From SCSIO-59966 sp046566185 (GTDB lineage Bacteria; Actinomycetota; Actinomycetes; Actinomycetales; SCSIO-59966): DNA of 64,000 bases. This document shows positions 52,872-60,328 of this stretch, piece by piece (the first letter of the stretch is position 1; each line of letters opens with the position of its first letter). A model generated the notes under the pieces. It was not told the DNA's origin, made no database searches, and saw only the letters and a list, made by a program, of their open reading frames with translations. Made by a program: the position numbers and the translations under genes. The stretch is taken from positions 22,883 to 86,882 of the forward strand of contig JBKHXE010000064.1 in assembly GCA_046566185.1 (NCBI GenBank). The letters are read 5' to 3'.

Positions 52872-52886
52872 TTCCGGATAGCGGAA
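52872..52886. promoter_or_regulatory. IclR-type operator in the lctP leader
   Basis: TTCCGGATAGCGGAA is a 5-5-5 palindrome at about +26 to +40 of the predicted lctP transcript. It shares GTTCCGkATmGCGGAAT with the site in front of aceB. The iclR gene start is 140 bases away on the other strand. Confidence 0.68.
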
Positions 52887-52918
52887 TGCTGATCCCGACA
52901 CGCGGAGGTCTGGCGGTG

Positions 52919-52947
52919 ACCCTGGCATCGGACTCATCGGTGGTCAA
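52919..52947 (-). promoter_or_regulatory. lctP promoter
   Basis: Minus-strand TTGACC (52947-52942), 17 bases, CAGGGT (52924-52919) gives a good vegetative promoter with start near 52912. The spacing and the TTGACC box are the same as in the aceB promoter, and in both the palindrome lies downstream of the start. Confidence 0.65.
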
Positions 52948-53025
52948 GAGGTGAAGCCGACTTTTCGACGAGGGGTCGTGCCGAGGCGACCACCGGTACC
53001 GGACGACGTGCGAGAGGATGAGGCG

Positions 53026-53805
53026 ATGACCACGGCCGAGCCCCTCGCCGAGGACGTGCCGCCCCGCGCGGGCGGCGTCCAGTCGGTCGACCGCGCGCTC
53101 GACCTGCTCGAGGTGCTCGCCGCCGCCGACGTCCCGGTCGGCGTCAGCGAGCTCGCGGCGCGCACCCGCCTCCCCGAGGGGACGGCGCACCGCCTGCTGC
53201 GCGCCCTGGTGCACCGCGGCTACGTCGCGCAGAACAGCGACCGCAAGTACGCCCTCGGCACCGCGGCGCTCGTTCTCGGCGAGGCGTCGAACCGGAGCCT
53301 CGCCCGGCAGGCGCAGCCCTACCTGCGGCAGCTGGTCGACATCTCCGGGGAGACCGCCAACCTCGCCGTCCTCGACGGCGATCGCGTCGTCTACGTGGCG
53401 CAGGCGCCGTCCCCGCGTCGGCTGCGGATGTTCGCCGAGGTGGGCCGCTCGGTGCACGCGCACTCCACGGCCGTCGGCAAGGTGCTGGTCGCGGCCCTGC
53501 CGCAGGGCGCGGTCGAGGCGCTGCTCGACCGGGTCGGGCAGCCCCGTCGCACCGGGGCCACCCTCGTGGACCGGGACGCCTTCCTCGCCGACCTCGAGCT
53601 GACCCGGCAGCGGGGCTGGGGCCTGGACGACGGCGAGGAGGAGGAGGGGGTGCGCTGCCTCGCCCTGCCGGTGAGCGCGCGGGGCCGCACGGTCGCCGCC
53701 GTCTCCGTCTCCGGGCCTGCCGAGCGCCTGCCGTACGGCCTCCTGGACGACCTGGCCGCCCGCCTGCGCGTCGTCGTCGACGCGTTCGCCGAGTCGCTGG
53801 GGTGA
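53026..53805 (+). CDS. IclR family transcriptional regulator
   Basis: The 259-residue regulator has the N-terminal winged helix (VQSVDRALDLLEVLAAADVP, TRLPEGTAHRLLRALVHRGYV, ALGTAALVLG) and the IclR effector domain (MFAEVGRSVHAHSTAVGKVLVA, RGWGLDDGEEEEGVRCLALPV, AAVSVSGPAERL). It is transcribed divergently from lctP and likely represses lctP and aceB-glcDEF until glycolate or glyoxylate binds. The ATG at 53026 follows GAGGAT by six bases. A longer frame from 52951 is less likely. Confidence 0.92.
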   Translation: MTTAEPLAEDVPPRAGGVQSVDRALDLLEVLAAADVPVGVSELAARTRLPEGTAHRLLRALVHRGYVAQNSDRKYALGTAALVLGEASNRSLARQAQPYLRQLVDISGETANLAVLDGDRVVYVAQAPSPRRLRMFAEVGRSVHAHSTAVGKVLVAALPQGAVEALLDRVGQPRRTGATLVDRDAFLADLELTRQRGWGLDDGEEEEGVRCLALPVSARGRTVAAVSVSGPAERLPYGLLDDLAARLRVVVDAFAESLG

Positions 53806-53821
53806 GCGTCGCCCGCGGCCG

Positions 53822-55153
53822 TCAGGGCCGCCGGGGCAGCACGACCCGGACGCGGGTGACGCCGTCCGGCGACTCGAGCGTGAGCCGCCCGCGGTGCCGC
53901 TTCACGACGACCTCGTGCGCGGTGAACAGCCCGATGCCGGTGCCCTTGCCCACGGGCTTGGTGGTGAAGAACGGCTCGAAGGCGTGCTCGAGCACCTCGG
54001 GCGCCAGCGGGCCCCCGGTGTTCTCGATGTCCACGGTCACCTCGTCGTCCCCTCCGCGCGTGCGCACCACGACCTGCCCACCCGGCGTGACGGCGTCGAA
54101 CGCGTTGTCCAGCAGGTAGTTCCACACCATCGCGAGGTCCGCCGGCCATCCCTGCACGTGCTGCGGGGCCGGGTCGAGGTCGCGCACCAGCTCGACGCCG
54201 GGCGGCACCTTGTGCGCGACCAGCAGGACGGCGTTCTCCAGCGAGGCGTGCACGTCGACGTCGGTGAGGGCGGCGTCCCCGACGTAGGCGAGCGGCCGGC
54301 CCGCCGACGTGATCGACGTCAGGTACGCCGCGCCGGCGGCGACCTCGTCCAGCACGGCGCGGACCTCCGCGTCGCGCGCGAGCTCCCGCACGGCGGCGCC
54401 GCGCTCGTCCGGCGCCACCTCCGCGAGCGCCGAGCGCAGCGCCTCGGGGTCGACCCCGAGGCGCACCAGCGGGGCGGTCACCTCCCAGGCCCGCCCGACC
54501 CCCGCGGCGGTGAGGACGTCGGTCAGCGCGGTCTCGGCGTCCGCGCGGGCCAGGGCGTCGGCGGGGACGGGCGCGGTGCCCGCGAGGTGCGCGAGCGGGG
54601 TCGCCGGGCCGCCCGCGTCGACGAGCAGCGTCCGCAGGCGGGCCACGCCGCGCTGCACGGCGGCCGCCGGGTTGTTCAGCTGGTGCAGCAGCCCGGCCGC
54701 CATCGTGCCGAGGGACGCCATCCGCTCGTGCTGGCGCAGCAGCGCGTCGTCGCGGTCGAGCCGGTCGGTGACGGCGTTGAGCAGCGCGCGGGCCGTTCGC
54801 GGGTGGGCGACGAGACGGTCCAGCGCGTCGGCCTCGATGCGCAGCGCGCGCACCGGCGTCCTCGCCCGGATGGTGGCGGTGCGCGGCCGGCCGTGCACGA
54901 GGCCGAGCTCGCCGACGAGGTCGCCCGGACCGCACACGTTGACGAGCAGCTCGGCGCCGGCCACGTTGCGGATCACCTCGACCTCGCCGTCGAGGAGCAC
55001 GTACATGGCGTCCGGCTCGGACCCCTCGGTGATGACGTCCTCGCCCGGGGCGTAGTCCACGGTGCGACCGGCGCGCACGAGGTCGGCGAGGTCGGCGGCG
55101 GGCAGCTCGGCCAGCAGGTTGGAGCGCCGCAGGGCCTCCTCGAGCTCGCTCAC
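53822..55153 (-). CDS. Histidine kinase with N-terminal cyclic-nucleotide-binding domain
   Basis: The 443-residue soluble protein has a cNMP/CAP_ED domain (about residues 12-125, YAPGEDVITEGSEPDAMYVLLDGEVEV, phosphate-binding GELGLVHGRPRTATIRA), a dimerisation region with the phospho-acceptor His157 in GLLHQLNNPAAA, and an ATPase domain with NYLLDNAFDAV, DIENTGGPL and GKGTGIGLFTAHEVV. There is no membrane segment. It overlaps the preceding RR-reductase gene by ATGA, so the two form a pair; the response regulator domain is on that partner. It would transmit a cAMP-like or redox state by phosphorylation. Confidence 0.92.
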   Translation of the reverse strand: MSELEEALRRSNLLAELPAADLADLVRAGRTVDYAPGEDVITEGSEPDAMYVLLDGEVEVIRNVAGAELLVNVCGPGDLVGELGLVHGRPRTATIRARTPVRALRIEADALDRLVAHPRTARALLNAVTDRLDRDDALLRQHERMASLGTMAAGLLHQLNNPAAAVQRGVARLRTLLVDAGGPATPLAHLAGTAPVPADALARADAETALTDVLTAAGVGRAWEVTAPLVRLGVDPEALRSALAEVAPDERGAAVRELARDAEVRAVLDEVAAGAAYLTSITSAGRPLAYVGDAALTDVDVHASLENAVLLVAHKVPPGVELVRDLDPAPQHVQGWPADLAMVWNYLLDNAFDAVTPGGQVVVRTRGGDDEVTVDIENTGGPLAPEVLEHAFEPFFTTKPVGKGTGIGLFTAHEVVVKRHRGRLTLESPDGVTRVRVVLPRRP

Positions 55154-56790
55154 CGCGAGGCCAGCCGCTCGTGCGTGAAGCGGACCGCCATCGCCCCCTC
55201 ACCGACCGCCGAGGCCACCCGCTTGATGGACCCGTGCCGTACGTCGCCGGCCGCGAAGACCCCCGGCACGGCGGTCTCCAGCGGCAGGGGGGGCGTGTCG
55301 AGGGGCCAGCCCGCCGCGGCACCGCCGAGGTCGGCGCCGGTGAGGACGAACCCTCCGGCGTCCCGGGGGACGACGCCGTCCAGCCAGTCGGTGCGGGGCG
55401 CCTGCCCGATGAACACGAACAGGGCGTCGGCCGCCACGTCGCGCTCGCCGTCCGGCCCGGCCAGTCGAAGGCCCTCCAGCCGCGTCTCGCCGTGGGCGGC
55501 CAGCACCTGGGTGTGCGGCTCGACGGAGATCTTCTCGTGCGCCTCGATCTGGTCGATGAGGTACCGCGACATCGTCGCGGTGAGGTCGGGGCCGCGGACG
55601 AGGATCGTGACGTCGGCGGCGAACTGGGCGAGGAACAGCGCGGCCTGACCGGCGGAGTTGCCGCCACCGACGATGACCACGTGCCCACCGGAGTGGTCGA
55701 GGGCCTCCGCGCGCCCCGCGCCGTAGTAGACGCCGGCTCCGGCGAGCATCGCGGCGCCCGGCACCTCGAGGGTCCGGTAGCTGACCCCGCTCGCGACGAC
55801 GAGGGCGGACGCCGTCACCTCCCAGCCGTCCGCCGTCCGCACGATCGTGTACGGGTCCTCGCGCCGGACGCCGACCACCTCGGCGGGCACCAGGATCTCG
55901 GCGCCGAAGCGGATCGCCTGCTCACGGGCGCGCAGAGTGAGGTCCGCGCCCGACAGGCCGGTGGGGAAGCCGAGGTAGTTCTCGATGCGGCTGCTGGTGC
56001 CGGCCTGCCCGCCCGGGGCGTTGCACTCCAGGACGAGCGTCGACAGGCCCTCCGACGCCCCGTAGACGCCCGCGGCCAGGCCCGCCGGCCCGGCGCCGAC
56101 GACGACGAGGTCGTAGGCCGGGCGCTCGGCCCGCACCCGCAGCCCGATGCGCTCCGCGAGCTCGCCCAGCGTCGGGGCGGTGAGCACCGACCCGTCGTCC
56201 AGCAGGACGACCGGCAGGGCCCTGGCGTCGACGCCCGCGACGTCCAGCAGCGTCACGGCCTCGGCGTCGCGCTCCACCTCGAGCCAGCGGTAGGGCACCA
56301 GGTTGCGCGCCAGGAACTCGCGGACCTCGTGGCTGGGCTGCGACCAGCGGTGGCCGACGACGCGCAGGTTGGTCACCGGCGGCGGCGGGCGCCACGTCTG
56401 CAGCAGGTCGTCCAGCACCGGGTAGAGCCGCTCCTCGGGCGGGTCCCAGGGCTTCAGCAGGTAGTGCTGGACGTCGGCGTCGTTGATGGCGCGGATCGCC
56501 GCGTCGGTGTCCGCGTAGGCGGTGAGCAGGACGCGCCGCGCGTCGGGGAACAGCCGCCGCGACGCGGCGAGCAGCTCGACGCCGCTCATCTCGGGCATCC
56601 GCTGGTCGACGAGCAGCAGCGCCACCGACTCCTCGCGCAGCCGGAGGGTGCGCAGGATGTCGAGAGCCTCCGCGCCCGAGGACGCCGCCACGACCCGGTA
56701 GTGCTCGGCGTACCGGTCGCGCAGGTCGCGCTCCACGGCGTTCAGGACAGGCGGGTCGTCGTCCACCGCCAGGAGAACCGGCCTGCTCAT
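55150..56790 (-). CDS. Fused response regulator / thioredoxin reductase-like flavoprotein
   Basis: The 546-residue protein fuses three parts: a receiver domain (1-125) with D10, D11, phospho-acceptor D62 (LLLVDQRMPEMSG) and K113 (LLKPW); a glutaredoxin-like domain (about 141-216) whose CPxC site reads SQPS; and a TrxR-like flavoprotein (about 226-545) with FAD motif VVGAGPAGLAAGVY, NADPH motif VIVGGGNSAGQA and FAAGDVRHGS. The redox CATC of thioredoxin reductase is replaced by YYGAG (about 355-359), so direct disulfide reduction is unlikely. It pairs with the cNMP kinase. The start has SD GGGAGG and TAGCCT further upstream. Confidence 0.92.
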   Translation of the reverse strand: MSRPVLLAVDDDPPVLNAVERDLRDRYAEHYRVVAASSGAEALDILRTLRLREESVALLLVDQRMPEMSGVELLAASRRLFPDARRVLLTAYADTDAAIRAINDADVQHYLLKPWDPPEERLYPVLDDLLQTWRPPPPVTNLRVVGHRWSQPSHEVREFLARNLVPYRWLEVERDAEAVTLLDVAGVDARALPVVLLDDGSVLTAPTLGELAERIGLRVRAERPAYDLVVVGAGPAGLAAGVYGASEGLSTLVLECNAPGGQAGTSSRIENYLGFPTGLSGADLTLRAREQAIRFGAEILVPAEVVGVRREDPYTIVRTADGWEVTASALVVASGVSYRTLEVPGAAMLAGAGVYYGAGRAEALDHSGGHVVIVGGGNSAGQAALFLAQFAADVTILVRGPDLTATMSRYLIDQIEAHEKISVEPHTQVLAAHGETRLEGLRLAGPDGERDVAADALFVFIGQAPRTDWLDGVVPRDAGGFVLTGADLGGAAAGWPLDTPPLPLETAVPGVFAAGDVRHGSIKRVASAVGEGAMAVRFTHERLASR

Positions 56791-56901
56791 GTGCTCGCAC
56801 CTCCCGCGGCGCCGAGGCTACGCCGGGCCGCGGCGCCGCGGCAGGCGAATCGGTCGACCGCCGGCCTGGCCGTCGCGGCACCGGTGACCGACCATCGACG
56901 G

Positions 56902-57603
56902 GTGAGCGTGGAGCGCCTGCGGGACGCCGAGCGGGCGTCGGCCCGTCGCGGGCTCCTGGCGCTGCTCGGCGTCGTCGCGGTGCCGGTCGCCCTGGTGGCC
57001 CTGGTCGTGCTCGCGCCGAGCGGTCCGCCCCGGGAGGCGGTCGCCGACCCCGAGCCGCTCGTCACCGTCGTCCCACCGGACGACGCCCGCGAGCAGCGAC
57101 GGGAGCGGGCGCTCGGGGCCCAGGGCAGCGCGTGGGCGGCGACCCTCGCCGGGCTCGGGCTGACGCCGGCCGGCGAGCCGGCCGCCGAGCTCGTCGTCGA
57201 CTCCGGCACCGGCAAGCCGATCGGGGTGGTCTGGCACGCGCGGGTGCCGCTCGGCGAGGAGTGGTCGGTGGACGTCGAGGTGATGCAGCGGGCGCCGGCG
57301 GTGTTCGCCGACCCGTGCCGCCCGGAGCGGTGGGGGATGGCCGGGGCCCGGGTGCTCGACTGCCTGGTGGAGGAGCCGGACGGCCCGGGCGGGCGGCGCC
57401 TGGCCGTCGCCGCGACCAGCTCGCCCGCCGGCGCGCCGACCGGTGAGGACCAGGCGGGCTGGACCCGCGTCGCCGACGTCCGCGAGGGCGACCAGCACGT
57501 GCAGCTGCTCCTCACCCGCGTCGCGCCGGGCACGCAGGCGCCGCCCCTGTCGCCGAGCGAGCTGCTCGCGATCGCGCGGGACCGCGCCTGGTACGAGCGC
57601 TGA
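56902..57603 (+). CDS. Hypothetical membrane-anchored protein
   Basis: The 233-residue protein has a single N-terminal helix (LLALLGVVAVPVALVALVVLA, about residues 18-38 in two pieces) and a mostly beta extracellular domain with C-terminal conserved Cys (DPCRPERW, VLDCLVEEP) that could form a disulfide. No domain is recognised. GACCAT six bases before the GTG at 56902 marks a leaderless start, although the frame is open far upstream. It faces away from the RR-reductase gene and precedes lhgO by 18 bases. Confidence 0.7.
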   Translation: MSVERLRDAERASARRGLLALLGVVAVPVALVALVVLAPSGPPREAVADPEPLVTVVPPDDAREQRRERALGAQGSAWAATLAGLGLTPAGEPAAELVVDSGTGKPIGVVWHARVPLGEEWSVDVEVMQRAPAVFADPCRPERWGMAGARVLDCLVEEPDGPGGRRLAVAATSSPAGAPTGEDQAGWTRVADVREGDQHVQLLLTRVAPGTQAPPLSPSELLAIARDRAWYER

Positions 57604-57621
57604 GGCGGCTACGGTCGACGG

Positions 57622-58824
57622 GTGGGGGACGACCGGTCGGACGTCGTCGTCGTGGGCGGCGGGATCGTCGGGCTGGCCACGGCCCGGCGGCTGCTGCAGG
57701 TGCGGCCCGGCTCGGCGGTCGTCGTCCTGGAGAAGGAGCCGGGCGTCGGGCGCCACCAGACGGGCCACAACAGCGGCGTGATCCACGCCGGCGTCTACTA
57801 CGCGCCCGGCAGCCTCAAGGCCCGCCTGTGCCGGGCCGGCGCGGCGGCCACCAAGGAGTTCTGCGACGAGCACGGCATCGCCTACCGCGTGCCCGGCAAG
57901 CTCGTCGTCGCGACCGACGCCGTGGAGGTCGAGCGCCTGGGCGGGCTGCGGGAGCGCGCCACGGCCAACGGGCTGGACGTCGCGTGGCTGGACGCCGCCG
58001 AGCTGCGGCGCCGCGAGCCGCGGGTCACCGGCCGCGCCGCGCTGCTGGTGCGCGAGACCGGCATCGTCGACTACCGCCGCGTCGCCCGGAAGCTGGCCGA
58101 GCTGGTCGTCGCCGCCGGGGGGCGCGTGGAGGTCGGTGCCGAGGTCACCGCGATCCGCGAGCGTCCCGGCGCGGTGGACGTCGTCGCGGCCGGGCAGCGG
58201 TGGACCGCCCGCCGGGTGGTGGTCTGCGGCGGGCTGCAGGCCGACCGCCTCGCGCGCCTGGCGGGGCTGCGGCCGACGTTCCGGATCCTGCCGTTCCGCG
58301 GCGAGTACTACCGCCTGCCCGACCACCACTCGGACGTCGTGGCGCACCTCGTCTACCCCGTGCCCGACCCGGCGCTGCCGTTCCTCGGCGTCCACCTCAC
58401 CCCGATGGCCGACGGCTCGGTGACGGTCGGGCCCAACGCCGTCCTCGGGCTCGCGCGTGAGGGGTACCGCAAGGGCGCGGTGGCGCCGCGGGACGTCGCC
58501 GACTACCTGCGCTTCCCCGGCACCTGGCGGGTGGGACGCACGTACTGGCGCACCGGCGTCGACGAGCTGCGCGGGTCGCTGTCGCGGCGCGCGTACCTGG
58601 CGGCGGCCCGCCGCTACTGCCCCGACCTCGTGCTGAGCGACCTGCTGCCGCACGAGGCCGGCGTCCGCGCCCAGGCCGTGCTGCGCGACGGCACGCTCGT
58701 GCACGACTTCCTGCTCGAGCAGACCGACCGCACGCTGCACGTGTGCAACGCGCCGTCGCCCGCGGCGACGTCCGCGCTGCCGATCGCCGACCTCGTGGTG
58801 TCGCGGCTGCTCGGGAGCCGCTGA
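57622..58824 (+). CDS. lhgO: L-2-hydroxyglutarate oxidase (LhgO family)
   Basis: The 400-residue FAD enzyme has the N-terminal VVVVGGGIVGLATARRLL, the family signature HQTGHNSGVIHAGVYYAPGSLKARLC (split over residues 45-70), KLVVATDAVEVERL, and the C-terminal VCNAPSPAATSALPIAD. It oxidises L-2-hydroxyglutarate to 2-oxoglutarate, passing electrons to the quinone pool. TACGGT six bases before GTG 57622 supports the start. No csiD neighbour is present, so it probably serves metabolite repair. Confidence 0.93.
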   Translation: MGDDRSDVVVVGGGIVGLATARRLLQVRPGSAVVVLEKEPGVGRHQTGHNSGVIHAGVYYAPGSLKARLCRAGAAATKEFCDEHGIAYRVPGKLVVATDAVEVERLGGLRERATANGLDVAWLDAAELRRREPRVTGRAALLVRETGIVDYRRVARKLAELVVAAGGRVEVGAEVTAIRERPGAVDVVAAGQRWTARRVVVCGGLQADRLARLAGLRPTFRILPFRGEYYRLPDHHSDVVAHLVYPVPDPALPFLGVHLTPMADGSVTVGPNAVLGLAREGYRKGAVAPRDVADYLRFPGTWRVGRTYWRTGVDELRGSLSRRAYLAAARRYCPDLVLSDLLPHEAGVRAQAVLRDGTLVHDFLLEQTDRTLHVCNAPSPAATSALPIADLVVSRLLGSR

Positions 58825-58838
58825 CCCGCCGTCGGCGT

Positions 58839-58916
58839 ATCCGTGGGCGCAGCCGTGGGGGAGACGCACCGGGTGCCATCACCCCCGCCCCGTCGCACCC
58901 ACGGCTTCACCCACGC
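58839..58916. repeat. Dyad-symmetric intergenic element, copy B
   Basis: Located in the 359-base gap after lhgO, it contains ATCCGTGGG (58839-58847), CGGGTGCCATCACCCCCGC (58870-58888) and GCACCCACGGCTTCACCCA (58895-58913), the same blocks as copy A at 27749-27823 in the opposite orientation. The arms 58841-58859 and 58898-58916 are inverted repeats (16 of 19 pairs) around the inner GGGTG/CACCC stem. It is not part of a recognisable gene. Confidence 0.6.
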
Positions 58917-59103
58917 GAACGGCGCGAATGGACCGCACGTCGACGGGTACACGCCAGAGAGCCCGGTCGGTCGGCTCGGGGGCCCAGACCACCGCCGTCG
59001 AGATCGCCCGGCCGGCCGGGTGCCCATCCAGCCTGGCGTCCTGCACCGGTTCGCCCGAGGACGTCGCCGCCCGCGGCCGTCCGCCGTCCCGTTCGGCGCG
59101 ACA

Positions 59104-59123
59104 GTGACACGAGGAGGTGTCAC
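59104..59123 (+). promoter_or_regulatory. Hairpin with Shine-Dalgarno in its loop
   Basis: GTGACAC (59104-59110) and GTGTCAC (59117-59123) form a perfect seven-base stem whose six-base loop is GAGGAG, a full ribosome binding site. The leader ATG follows at 59125. Whether the fold blocks or presents the site is not clear; it is the only such arrangement in the window. Confidence 0.5.
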
Positions 59124-59124
59124 G

Positions 59125-59208
59125 ATGGCGGCGCGGAGCACTCGGGCCCGCCGCCCGCTGCCCCCGACCGGCCGGAGCTCCCCATGGAGACCAGCACCCG
59201 ACGCCTGA
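59125..59208 (+). CDS. Possible 27-residue leader peptide
   Basis: ATG 59125 has the best-placed Shine-Dalgarno nearby (GAGGAGG ending seven bases upstream) and encodes a short, Arg/Pro/Ser-rich peptide ending at 59208. Its end overlaps the start of the Cys-rich gene at 59184 in another frame, so translating ribosomes would reach that start. No sequence family is known. Confidence 0.4.
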   Translation: MAARSTRARRPLPPTGRSSPWRPAPDA

Positions 59209-59504
59209 GGCCCGTGGACGACGGCGACCTCACCGCCGTCGCCCGCCCCGGCTCGCTCCTCGACACCGCCCCCGCCGAGGACGTCGCCACCGTGCTGCGC
59301 GCCTCGCTGCGGGCGCTGCACGCCGCCGAGGAGGCGGTCGCCCGGGTCCGCGCGCTGCACGCGCGGTCGTCGTGGGTGGCCCGCCCCCCGCTCGACACCC
59401 CCGACGAGGCGCGGCCGGACCCGGCGGCGGTGCCCCGCGACCGCTGCTCGCACTGCCTGCTCGGCTGGCCCTGCCCGACGGTCAGCGCACTCGACGAGGT
59501 GTGA
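59184..59504 (+). CDS. Small Cys-rich conserved protein
   Basis: The 106-residue protein has helical Leu/Ala-rich sequence (EDVATVLRASLRALHAAEEA) and ends with the Cys cluster CSHCLLGWPCP (C88, C91, C97). Such a C-terminus could bind zinc, or an iron-sulfur cluster if another ligand helps. No family is named. ATG 59184 follows GGAG by seven bases. The gene lies between the SD hairpin and tRNA-Ser. Confidence 0.65.
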   Translation: METSTRRLRPVDDGDLTAVARPGSLLDTAPAEDVATVLRASLRALHAAEEAVARVRALHARSSWVARPPLDTPDEARPDPAAVPRDRCSHCLLGWPCPTVSALDEV

Positions 59505-59541
59505 GGGGCCGTCCCCCGTACGGCACAATGACGACCCTCCG

Positions 59542-59634
59542 GGAGGGCTGTCCGAGTGGCCGATGGAGGCGGTCTTGAAAACCGCTAGGGCGGTACCCAA
59601 CCCGTCCTCAAGGGTTCGAATCCCTTGCCCTCCG
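59542..59634 (+). tRNA. tRNA-Ser(UGA)
   Basis: The acceptor arms GGAGGGC (59542-59548) and GCCCTCC (59627-59633) pair, the anticodon stem GCGGT/ACCGC holds loop CTTGAAA (anticodon TGA), there is a long variable arm as in all tRNA-Ser, and the T-loop region reads GGGTTCGAATCCC. The 3' CCA is not encoded. CACAAT at 59524-59529 is a likely -10. Length is 93 bases. Confidence 0.95.
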
Positions 59635-59686
59635 CCCGCCCGAGCGCGTCTCGAGCACCCCCGCGCCGTGGCATCATAGATACAAC

Positions 59687-60328
59687 ATGAGTCCAACCAC
59701 CGCGCCGGCCGCCGAACGGGTCTACGCCCACGTCAAGCGCGCCATCCTCGAGCACGACTACCCCGGCGGCGACTTCATCACCGAGGGAGAGGTCGCCGCC
59801 CAGGTCGGGGTCAGCCGCACGCCGGTCCGCGAGGGCCTGCTGCGCCTGGAGGCCGAGGGCCTGCTGCGCCTGTACCCCAAGCGCGGAGCACTCGTCGTCC
59901 CCGTCACCCCGCGGGAGGCCGACGAGGTGCACGAGGCCCGATCGCTCGTCGAGTCCTGGGCCGCGCCGCGGGCCGCGCGAGCCGGGCAGCCGCTCCTCGA
60001 CCAGCTCGAGCGGCACGTCGCCGCGATGCGCCGGCACGCCGCGGCCGGGCAGACCCGCGAGTTCGCCGCCGCCGACCGCGCCTTCCACGAGGCGGTCGTC
60101 GAGGCCGCCGGCAACTCCGTGCTCACGCGCCTCTACGTCTCCCTGCGCGAGCGTCAGCTGTGCCTCTCCAGCGCCTCGATCGCCGCCGAGCCGGGCCGGG
60201 CCGGCAGCGCCCTGGCCGACCACGAGGCGCTCCTGGAGGCGCTGCGTGCCGGGGACGTCGACGCCTTCACCCGGCGCACGGTCGAGCACGTGGCCCGCTC
60301 CTCGCCGTCCGACCGGGACGCGTCGTGA
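59687..60328 (+). CDS. GntR family transcriptional regulator (FCD domain)
   Basis: The 213-residue regulator has an N-terminal winged helix (VYAHVKRAILEHDYPGGDF, VSRTPVREGLLRLEAEGLL) and a helical FCD ligand domain (EARSLVESWAAPRAARAG, DRAFHEAVVEAAGNSVL, with metal-binding Asp/His residues). It likely controls the overlapping MFS gene and its own promoter. ATACAA immediately before the ATG may be half of an operator. TAGATA at 59677-59682 lies upstream. Confidence 0.92.
   Translation: MSPTTAPAAERVYAHVKRAILEHDYPGGDFITEGEVAAQVGVSRTPVREGLLRLEAEGLLRLYPKRGALVVPVTPREADEVHEARSLVESWAAPRAARAGQPLLDQLERHVAAMRRHAAAGQTREFAAADRAFHEAVVEAAGNSVLTRLYVSLRERQLCLSSASIAAEPGRAGSALADHEALLEALRAGDVDAFTRRTVEHVARSSPSDRDAS

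Noticed and set aside
52951..53025. Extended N-terminus of the IclR regulator from an ATG at 52951
   Set aside because: The extra residues have no family match, and ATG 53026 has GAGGAT at the leaderless distance, with the lctP promoter lying just upstream.
59542..59634. tRNA-Ser as an integration site for a mobile element
   Set aside because: No integrase gene and no repeat of the tRNA 3' end could be found in the following 4 kb.
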